This document shows positions 1 to 5,308 of a DNA stretch of 5,308 nucleotides, piece after piece. Source of the DNA: an uncultured Oscillospiraceae bacterium (lineage in GTDB: Bacteria; Bacillota; Clostridia; Oscillospirales; Acutalibacteraceae); NCBI GenBank assembly GCA_958451705.1, contig CAUDRD010000128.1:1-5308 (forward strand), given 5' to 3'. Within the stretch, counting starts at the first letter, position 1. Each line of letters begins with the position of its first letter. The translations under genes were made by a program, and so were the position numbers. The notes under the pieces were generated by a model. It was given only the letters and a program-made list of their open reading frames with translations. It was not told where the DNA came from and ran no database searches.

Positions 1-1
1 A

Positions 2-3000
2 GTTTCTTTTGCAAACTATGTAGGAACACAGAAGCTCACATTTACAGGTGACACAGCTCTTGCAGTTGAGTCAGTTGCAAAGAGCGCTCAGCTTGTTCTT
101 ACAGGAACAACAGAAGTTCCCGTTGCTATTAACGCAGACGGAACCTTCAACTTCGACGGCATCCGTGCAAATCTCATCTCTGCTCTTATCGATAAGGCAC
201 AGAGCATCGGCGTAGATTTCACAGCGGATAATGTTGTCTTTGAGCAGTATGCTAAGTACTACACAGCAGGCGATGTTCCCGGACTTACATCTGACTGGGT
301 ACCACTTGAGGGTAAAGACGGAGCACTCGGCGCTTACTACAAGCCCGTTGCTGCCGGAAGCAATCATCTTAGAGTTGCTTTCACAGGTAACGATCAGTTC
401 CGTCCCACAGATTACGTTGAGTTCGACGTAACACTTGTTGATGTAGGAAATGCAGTAATCGCTCTTAAAGAGAATCCCACAGTTACACTTACAGAGACAA
501 CTGTAGGAAACATCGACTATTCAACACTTAAACAGGATATCTTTGACGCAGCTATTGATACAGCTTCTTCTCTTCCTGCAGACCTTACTCTTGAGGATCT
601 CGAGCTTACCATTCCCGAGAACATCACAGAGAGTGGCAAGTATTCAGTAACAGCAAGATATCCCGGCAGCGTAAACTACCGTGAGACAACTGTTAAGTTT
701 GACGTTCAGGTAAACGTTGAAAAGTGCCCCACAGCAGATATCGCTCTTAAGGCAGCTACAGTTGACGCAGTTCTTAAAGAGACATCAGTTGGCGTATATG
801 ACAACGCAGGTCTTAAAGATGCAGTTTATGCAGCAGCAGTAGATCTTGACCAGTGTAAAGCTAACGGCCTTGACGTTTCAAAGCTTGTTTTCGAGCTTCA
901 GGACGTAACAGCTGAAGGCCAGTACACGGCAACTGTTTCCTATCCAGATACAGAAACACATCACGCTAATTCTGTAACGGTTACAGTTAATGTAACAATT
1001 GATAAGTGTCCCACCGTTCAGTTTGAGCAGGTAGCGGACAGCGCAGTCCTTTACAGAGGATATGACCGTGAGAGCTATAACTATGACGGACTTAAAGAGG
1101 ACATCTTCAACAATGTTCTTAAAGTAACAGGTGTTGAAGGACTCCAGTGGAGCGATGCCACTTATGAATATAAGGTATACGACCTTGGCGGAACAATCGG
1201 TACATATCAGGCTTTCGACCTTGACCATATCTGGGGCGACAATTCCGCAAATATGTACAAGTACCTTCGCAACGGAGGAACCTTTGACATTAAGGTAAAC
1301 GTTCCCACCAGCGAAAGCTATTACGGCGGACAGATCGAATTCAAACTCAACGTTACAATCGGAGACAGCTATGTATCTGAAATTGTAACAAACGACGGAC
1401 CATTTGAGCTTGAACTTAATGTAAACCGTGACCGCACATATGATTATGACGGTCTCAAGCAGGCTATTTTTGAGGCTGCTGTTAAGGAAGTAAAAAACGT
1501 TCCCGGAAAGGTAAACTGGGATTATCTTACCTATTCTTATAAGACAGGTCTCGGCGATAACTTCCACGATTTTACAACAACTTCACTTCCGGAAGATGCA
1601 GTAGGCATAATTTACAATTACCTTTATAAAGGCGGAGAGTTCACAGTACGTCTTGCTATTGCAGACGGAAACGGATTCTGGGGTTCACACGTTGATATTA
1701 CTGTAAAAGTAACAGTTGTAGATCCCTATGCCTCCGATATTAAGGTTAACAGCGAAATCGCACCTGTAACTCTTAAAGAGACAACTGTAGGCAACTTTGA
1801 CTATGAATCTCTCAAAGAGCAGATCTTTACAGCTGCAATTGATGCAGAAAACTCAACACCTTCAGACCTTACCGTTGACAGCTTTGATTATGTAATTCCT
1901 GAGATTACAGCCAGCGGCGTATATAACGTAACTGCTAATTTCAAAGAGACATTTGATAATGTTGCCGACAGCGTAAGCTTTGACATCCAGGTTAATGTTG
2001 AAGTTCTTCCCACCGCATCGATTGTCCTTAAGGCAAATGCAGTTTCTGCGGTTCTTACTGAGACAGAAATTGACAAGTTCGATTATGATACTCTCAACAA
2101 GACTATTTTTGAGGGCGTTGTAGATACACAGGCTACTACACCTGCTATTACCTACAAGGATGTAACAATCACCTTTGACCGTGAAATCAGCGGCGACGGT
2201 AAGTACACAGCTACAATAACGTATCCCGGTACTGCTACAATTCACGGTACATCTGCTAAAGTAACTGCGGATATCGACGTAGCAAGCCTTCCCTCAGTTT
2301 CAATTGAAACTCAGTCACGCAATCTTGTACTTAACAAAAATATTGAGGGAGATTACGACTACGACGGACTTAAAAAGGCAATCTTTGACCAGTGCCTGAG
2401 AGTAACCGGCGTTGACGGCCTTAACTGGAATGATTTCCAGTATGAGTATAAACTCTTCAACGCTCTCGGAACAACTGATTCCTGGTCAGGTCTCTACCGT
2501 GACTTTGAAATCAGAAATCCCAGCTTTGATGCATCGGAGACATATAAATATCTCTATAAGGGCGGAGATTTCCAGGTAAGAGTAAGCATCGGCGACAGCT
2601 CAACTTACCACGGCGATTCAGCAGAGCTTTCAATCAACGTAACAGTTGAGGATCCCTACTATGCAGAGATAATTCTCAAGCCCAACTATCAGACAAACTT
2701 CACCCTTAACTTTAACGCTCAGGGCGAGTATGATTACGACAGACTTAAGAAGGAAATCTTTGACGCTGTTGTAGACCTTGAAAACTCACCTGAAAACGTT
2801 TCCTTTGAGAACGCAACTTTCACATATCAGATACTCGACGCAATGGGAACGAGCACAGGTGTCGGTGCAGGCGAATATTACGACTTTGCACAGGGTAACC
2901 TCAGCTGGGATGCTGCCGGTACATATAAGTATATGTACAAGGGCGGTACCTTCAACGTTAAGATTACAATTGCAGGCGATGCAAGCCATCGTGAAGTTGA

Positions 3001-4189
3001 AAAAGTAATCAGCGTTAACATTGAATCATTCACAAGAGTATCTTCAAGCGTTGTACTCAGCGGCGGTTCAATGGCCTATACAAGCGACCTTAACGCTCTT
3101 AAAGCTTATGTATTCAGCCTTATAAACCTGAACACATCAAAGCTTCCCGCTGATGTTTCTGTTGACGATTTCACTTTCGAGTACTATGCAAGAAACTACA
3201 CTGCAGGCGATCTTCCCGGTGTTGAGCACGCTTGGGTACCTTTTGAGGGTATGAATCATCCCACCCTTGCCGGTTCTTACTTTAAGCAGATAGGCAACGG
3301 CACTAATAAGATCAGAGTTACATTTAACGGCAGCGAAGACTATCTTCCCAGCACTTCCAATGAAGTAGAGTTTACAATGAATAAGGCTTCCTTCTCAATC
3401 AGCCTTAAGCAAAACTACAAATATCTTGACGAAAAGCTTCCTCTCGATTTTGTACAGCCCAGCGTAAACGATAACTTCGAGCATTATTATGCCTTCCTTG
3501 ATGCCTCTGCGTCAACAGGTATAATTTACCTGGACAGCCTGAGCGGCCTTGGACTCCTTGACTTTACAGGCAATATTGGCTTTAGCTGGATGCTTACGGA
3601 AATTCTTGGTGTAGGCGTAACGGCAGATTCTGTTTACAACAGAGACGGACTTAGCCGTGAACAGCTTGTTACACTTCTCAGCGACAGCAGATTTGCAGAT
3701 TATTGTGCTTCAAATTACAATATTGATGCAGCTGCAATTGCCGCTATGCTTGATGTAATTAATGCTGTTCCTGCAAGCGTAACACACTTTACCTTCAGCA
3801 TGAGCCAGCCTACAAAGCCCGGCACTTACACAGTATTCGCAATGGCAGCAAATGCTAACTACAACACGGCATTTACCTCCAGCGTATTCTATGTAAAGTA
3901 CCACAGTACAGGTACAAAACTTGTCTTTGTACAGGATACAGACGGACTTAACTCTATCAAGGCTAAGAATTTCGATTTCTCCGCAGTTGTAACTAAGGAC
4001 GGCGTACCTACGGGTACAGGCACTGTACATTATCTGTACACCGGTTTCCGTTCAAATGCACTGTTCTATGCAAGCACTAAGGAGCCACCCAGAGAGGCTG
4101 GTATCTACACTCAGACCGCATGGACAGCTTGGTTTACAAGTCCTTATGCATTCCCCAAGACACGTACATTTACAATCTCGCTTCTTTAA
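2..4189 (+). CDS. Large repeat-built Ig-like surface/secreted protein, 5'-truncated (C-terminal 1395 residues)
   Basis: The frame is open from the left edge to TAA at 4187-4189 without a stop, so the true start lies upstream. The ATG at 1253 (residue 418) is internal to repeat unit 4. Ten tandem units fill residues 29-1127. Each begins with a beta strand ending in Val/Ile-x-Leu, followed by an acidic-aromatic turn and amphipathic helix of the pattern YDYDGLKxAIF. It closes with paired strands of the G-x-Y/F-x-V type and a VNV-like linker. These G-Y-V strand pairs resemble bacterial Ig-like (Big-type) domains, but I cannot assign a named family. Residues 1128-1395 differ from the repeats. Only five Cys are visible (242, 285, 336, 798, 1235). 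There is no LPXTG, dockerin, SLH or C-terminal membrane segment. A role in adhesion or as an extracellular stalk is inferred from architecture alone. Leu is encoded only by CTT, CTC or CTG, suggesting selection for efficient expression. A strong terminator follows 45 bases after the stop. Confidence 0.93.
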   Translation, partial: VSFANYVGTQKLTFTGDTALAVESVAKSAQLVLTGTTEVPVAINADGTFNFDGIRANLISALIDKAQSIGVDFTADNVVFEQYAKYYTAGDVPGLTSDWVPLEGKDGALGAYYKPVAAGSNHLRVAFTGNDQFRPTDYVEFDVTLVDVGNAVIALKENPTVTLTETTVGNIDYSTLKQDIFDAAIDTASSLPADLTLEDLELTIPENITESGKYSVTARYPGSVNYRETTVKFDVQVNVEKCPTADIALKAATVDAVLKETSVGVYDNAGLKDAVYAAAVDLDQCKANGLDVSKLVFELQDVTAEGQYTATVSYPDTETHHANSVTVTVNVTIDKCPTVQFEQVADSAVLYRGYDRESYNYDGLKEDIFNNVLKVTGVEGLQWSDATYEYKVYDLGGTIGTYQAFDLDHIWGDNSANMYKYLRNGGTFDIKVNVPTSESYYGGQIEFKLNVTIGDSYVSEIVTNDGPFELELNVNRDRTYDYDGLKQAIFEAAVKEVKNVPGKVNWDYLTYSYKTGLGDNFHDFTTTSLPEDAVGIIYNYLYKGGEFTVRLAIADGNGFWGSHVDITVKVTVVDPYASDIKVNSEIAPVTLKETTVGNFDYESLKEQIFTAAIDAENSTPSDLTVDSFDYVIPEITASGVYNVTANFKETFDNVADSVSFDIQVNVEVLPTASIVLKANAVSAVLTETEIDKFDYDTLNKTIFEGVVDTQATTPAITYKDVTITFDREISGDGKYTATITYPGTATIHGTSAKVTADIDVASLPSVSIETQSRNLVLNKNIEGDYDYDGLKKAIFDQCLRVTGVDGLNWNDFQYEYKLFNALGTTDSWSGLYRDFEIRNPSFDASETYKYLYKGGDFQVRVSIGDSSTYHGDSAELSINVTVEDPYYAEIILKPNYQTNFTLNFNAQGEYDYDRLKKEIFDAVVDLENSPENVSFENATFTYQILDAMGTSTGVGAGEYYDFAQGNLSWDAAGTYKYMYKGGTFNVKITIAGDASHREVEKVISVNIESFTRVSSSVVLSGGSMAYTSDLNALKAYVFSLINLNTSKLPADVSVDDFTFEYYARNYTAGDLPGVEHAWVPFEGMNHPTLAGSYFKQIGNGTNKIRVTFNGSEDYLPSTSNEVEFTMNKASFSISLKQNYKYLDEKLPLDFVQPSVNDNFEHYYAFLDASASTGIIYLDSLSGLGLLDFTGNIGFSWMLTEILGVGVTADSVYNRDGLSREQLVTLLSDSRFADYCASNYNIDAAAIAAMLDVINAVPASVTHFTFSMSQPTKPGTYTVFAMAANANYNTAFTSSVFYVKYHSTGTKLVFVQDTDGLNSIKAKNFDFSAVVTKDGVPTGTGTVHYLYTGFRSNALFYASTKEPPREAGIYTQTAWTAWFTSPYAFPKTRTFTISLL
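86..451 (+). repeat. Repeat unit 1 (long, type A), residues 29-150
   Basis: This is the first complete unit in the window, about 122 residues. Its helix segment is divergent (FNFDGIRANLISALID). Its middle carries YYTAGDVPG followed by WVPLEG, and it ends in an NHLRVAFTGN strand. The same three signatures recur only in unit 10, 979 residues later (YTAGDLPG, WVPFEG, NKIRVTFNGS). Units 1 and 10 are therefore one subtype. Residues 1-28 before it look like the tail of an earlier unit, so the array probably continues upstream. Confidence 0.8.
452..1732 (+). repeat. First S-S-L-L cassette: repeat units 2-5, residues 151-577
   Basis: Unit 2 is nt 452-733 (94 residues), unit 3 is 734-1015 (94), unit 4 is 1016-1375 (120) and unit 5 is 1376-1732 (119). 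Short units end in linkers with Cys-Pro-Thr (EKCPTADI, DKCPTVQF). Long units carry an extra middle strand region and an aromatic loop (MYKYLRNGG in unit 4, NYLYKGG in unit 5), and end in linkers such as VVDPYASDI. The helix motifs are DYSTLKQDIF, NAGLKDAVY, YDGLKEDIF and YDGLKQAIF. Each unit resembles the unit four places on better than its direct neighbour, which defines the cassette. Boundaries were placed by eye at the first strand of each unit and could shift by several residues. Confidence 0.8.
1733..3043 (+). repeat. Second S-S-L-L cassette: repeat units 6-9, residues 578-1014
   Basis: Unit 6 is nt 1733-2014 (94 residues), unit 7 is 2015-2296 (94), unit 8 is 2297-2662 (122) and unit 9 is 2663-3043 (127). 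Unit 6 matches unit 2 at about 43 of 80 hand-aligned positions, including ETTVGN and the FDIQVNVE/FDVQVNVE end. Unit 8 matches unit 4 (VTGVDGLNWND against VTGVEGLQWSD, then a shared YEYK). Units 8 and 9 keep the aromatic loop (YKYLYKGG, YKYMYKGG). The Cys of the short-unit linkers is absent here (EVLPTASI, ASLPSVSI). A short exact DNA match, gagacaactgtagg, sits at 494-507 and 1778-1791, exactly 428 codons apart. Confidence 0.8.
3044..3382 (+). repeat. Repeat unit 10 (long, type A), residues 1015-1127
   Basis: This is the last unit of the array. Its helix motif is the most degenerate of the set (SDLNALKAYVFSLIN). It carries the type A signatures shared with unit 1: YTAGDLPG, WVPFEG, and the strand NKIRVTFNGS followed by YLPS. 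It closes with VEFTMNKASF, which leads into the non-repeat C-terminal part. Confidence 0.75.
3383..4186 (+). other. C-terminal non-repeat region of the large protein, residues 1128-1395
   Basis: Residues 1128-1299 begin and end with beta-like sequence, the end being KPGTYTVFAMAANANYNTAF, an Ig-like strand pair. Between them, at about 1195-1255, is a stretch likely to be helical, rich in Leu, Ala and acidic residues (for example REQLVTLLSD and AAAIAAMLDVI). Residues 1300-1395 form a second beta-type segment. It contains TVHYLYTG, then a PPREAGIYTQTA pattern and the terminal strand RTFTISLL. This arrangement is typical of extracellular Ig-like modules, but no specific family is claimed. There is no sorting signal, and the protein ends directly on a strand. 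Confidence 0.6.
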
Positions 4190-4196
4190 TTGAATA

Positions 4197-4223
4197 ATGC
4201 AAAATGTAAATTACACTTTGCAT
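4197..4223. repeat. Imperfect AT-rich palindrome just after the large gene
   Basis: The arms 4197-4209 and 4211-4223 are inverted copies with one A/C mismatch (4204 against 4216), centred on 4210. The outer six bases are ATGCAA and its complement. The palindrome lies 8 bases after the stop codon and 11 bases before the terminator stem. It could be an RNA stem protecting the transcript end, a protein-binding dyad, or a relic of a small dispersed repeat. The sequence alone does not decide between these. Confidence 0.5.
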
Positions 4224-4233
4224 AACGAGAAGG

Positions 4234-4266
4234 CAGGCAGCGCTTCGGCGCTGCCTGTTTTTGTTT
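4234..4266 (+). terminator. Rho-independent terminator of the large repeat gene
   Basis: A perfect 10-base-pair GC-rich stem (4234-4243 with 4248-4257) is capped by TTCG closed by a C-G pair, the exceptionally stable cUUCGg tetraloop. It is followed by TTTTTGTTT at 4258-4266. It begins 45 bases after the stop codon and reads correctly for the + strand only. Confidence 0.95.
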
Positions 4267-4287
4267 AGGGGAAAGGATTATAGCACG

Positions 4288-4322
4288 AAAAATCCCCGGC
4301 ATTTTTACTGATGCCGGGGATT
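4288..4322 (-). terminator. Rho-independent terminator of the phosphodiesterase-like gene
   Basis: A perfect 12-base-pair stem (4291-4302 with 4311-4322) encloses an 8-base loop. Read on the - strand, the stem is followed by a short T run (complement of the A run at 4288-4292). The stem begins 15 bases after the TAA of the - strand gene. On the + strand the bases after the stem are mixed A and T, so termination in that direction would be weaker. Confidence 0.88.
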
Positions 4323-4337
4323 AAATTTGAAACTATA

Positions 4338-5306
4338 TTAGATTTTCTTATTGGAAGCAATAAAAGTGGTTCTCTCCATAATGCTTTGACCGCCGTGGCG
4401 TCTTTTTCTTCCTCCGTGGTCAGAGGTTATTATAATAAGCCAGTCCTCTTCGTTATAGGTTTTACGGTTTTCAATGGTTCTTATAACCTCCATTGCGTCA
4501 CGGTCGCAGCCCTTAACTCCTTCAACATATTTAGGATTTTTGTTGCCAAATCCAGTTCCGTGGCCGTTTTCGTCGGGTCTTTCGTATATGCACATTAAAA
4601 AGTCGTCGCAGTCAGGTGCTTTAACTCTGTCAAGGATTATGCTGTGCAGCTCGTTATCGGTTTTGGCGTTGTTTACAGAAAGCTTGTATCCTTTTTCTTT
4701 CGCCAAATCTATTTCGTCGCAGTAGGTTCCCTTTTCCGAACGGTCAAAGTGACCGGGCCAAAGCATATTGAACGAAACTTTAAAGCCCTCATATTTTGCC
4801 GGTAGATCAATCAAAAGGGAGGGGCAGTCAACGGGTTTTATCACCCCGTTTGAAACTGCTGAGTGAACCTTTGCCCATTGTCCCGTAAGAATCGAGGCCC
4901 ATCCGGGAGCGGTATCGGTATACTGTTTTGAGCCTTTGGGGTCTCCACCTGCATAGGAAATGTAAAGTCCGCCTTTGTTTTTAAGATAGATAACTGCACT
5001 GTTTGGGTTGTCTTGAATATTTATAAGGGAATCGCATCGGGCGCCGTCAAAGCCCAGCACAATGGCTTTTTTACATTTTTTACCGGGCTCCGGCGGGGTT
5101 TCAAAATGCTTTTCTATCATAGAGTGAACCGTTGTCTGAGGCAGGGGAGAGGCGAGGGTGTTTTCAAAAACCGACATTTCGCTAATAGTTTTTTTCTCCG
5201 TTTTGGATTCTCTGCACCGTGGCACAACAGAGAAAATAACTGCGGCAATTACTATAACAATCACGCACAGTATAGCGCAGATTACAGCGGCAATTGCAGT
5301 TTCCAT
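4338..5306 (-). CDS. Membrane-anchored alkaline phosphatase superfamily protein (type I phosphodiesterase/nucleotide pyrophosphatase-like)
   Basis: The predicted product is a metal-dependent hydrolase of phosphate mono- or diesters. A hydrophobic segment at residues 3-28 is followed by a charged linker (29-77), which fits a membrane-tethered catalytic domain. The catalytic domain (about 78-317) shows the family's metal and nucleophile set. D87 is in GFDGAR. T132 is the likely nucleophile, in TDTAPGWASILTG. D245 and H249 are in RPDENGHG, D296 and H297 in TSDHGG, and H304 in RHGGQS. All expected ligands are present, so the enzyme is probably active; the substrate is not evident. The chain ends at IASNKKI, only 18 residues after H304, shorter than many relatives, which continue past this strand. 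The TAA is followed by its own terminator, so the end looks genuine. The ATG is two bases from the window edge, so the true start and RBS cannot be checked and the protein may begin further upstream. Confidence 0.88.
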   Translation of the reverse strand: METAIAAVICAILCVIVIVIAAVIFSVVPRCRESKTEKKTISEMSVFENTLASPLPQTTVHSMIEKHFETPPEPGKKCKKAIVLGFDGARCDSLINIQDNPNSAVIYLKNKGGLYISYAGGDPKGSKQYTDTAPGWASILTGQWAKVHSAVSNGVIKPVDCPSLLIDLPAKYEGFKVSFNMLWPGHFDRSEKGTYCDEIDLAKEKGYKLSVNNAKTDNELHSIILDRVKAPDCDDFLMCIYERPDENGHGTGFGNKNPKYVEGVKGCDRDAMEVIRTIENRKTYNEEDWLIIITSDHGGRKRRHGGQSIMERTTFIASNKKI

Positions 5307-5308
5307 TT

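Noticed and set aside
1253..1255. ATG as a start codon of the large protein
   Set aside because: The same frame is open to the window edge and encodes four complete repeat-type segments upstream. The ATG falls inside unit 4, in the conserved aromatic loop.
878..1567. A 229-codon open frame on the - strand opposite the repeat gene
   Set aside because: It is antisense to a clear coding region with conserved protein repeats. The complement of the host gene's biased codons (no TTA, few TCA-type stops) creates such open frames, and its product is Cys/Val/Ile-rich with no recognisable domain.
86..3382. CRISPR array or DNA-level tandem repeat
   Set aside because: The periodicity is 282-381 bases, in frame, and conserved mainly at protein level. 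Only short exact DNA matches remain, so this is protein domain repetition.
3710..4030. A Cys-rich 106-residue open frame on the - strand
   Set aside because: It is a mirror of the GCA/ACA/GTA-rich coding strand. There is no plausible RBS context and it lies inside the large gene.
4190..4340. Frameshift or nonsense truncation of the phosphodiesterase-like protein
   Set aside because: Beyond the TAA on the - strand the sequence goes straight into a terminator hairpin. No continuation of the family's C-terminal motifs is visible in other frames.
4311..4725. + strand open frames opposite the phosphodiesterase-like gene
   Set aside because: They overlap the catalytic motifs of the opposite strand and begin within the terminator stem or mid-gene. 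Their proteins show no domain signal.

Overview
The window holds two convergent protein genes separated by a 148-base gap. The left 79% (2-4189, + strand) is the 3' part of one very long gene whose start lies outside the window. Its visible 1395 residues are mostly tandem beta-strand-rich repeats of an Ig-like character. The right part (4338-5306, - strand) encodes a membrane-anchored enzyme of the alkaline phosphatase superfamily (type I phosphodiesterase/nucleotide pyrophosphatase type).

The organism is probably a gut- or rumen-type Clostridia member (Oscillospiraceae/Ruminococcus-like). This is inference only. It rests on moderate base composition, strong CTT/GTA/ACA/GCA/CCC codon preference, a large repeat-built surface-type protein, and compact intrinsic terminators. 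There is no rRNA or other marker here to settle it.

Layout. Ten repeat units can be read in the large protein, spanning nt 86-3382. They come in two lengths: short, about 94 residues (S), and long, about 113-127 residues (L). The order is L-SS-LL-SS-LL-L. Units 2-5 and 6-9 match each other in order, so a four-unit S-S-L-L cassette appears to have been duplicated. Units 1 and 10 match each other and flank the pair. After the repeats comes a different C-terminal part (residues 1128-1395), with a probable helical insert and two further Ig-like beta segments. The protein then stops with no LPXTG motif, dockerin or C-terminal membrane segment. Signal peptide and any N-terminal anchor would lie upstream of the window.

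The gap between the genes (4190-4337) holds an imperfect AT-rich palindrome, a canonical + strand terminator with a cUUCGg tetraloop, and a separate terminator serving the - strand gene. Each convergent gene therefore has its own terminator. Nothing in the sequence ties the two genes functionally beyond both products probably acting outside the cytoplasm. I see no RNA genes, CRISPR array, insertion sequence or defence module. The most notable structure is the higher-order repeat architecture of the large protein.
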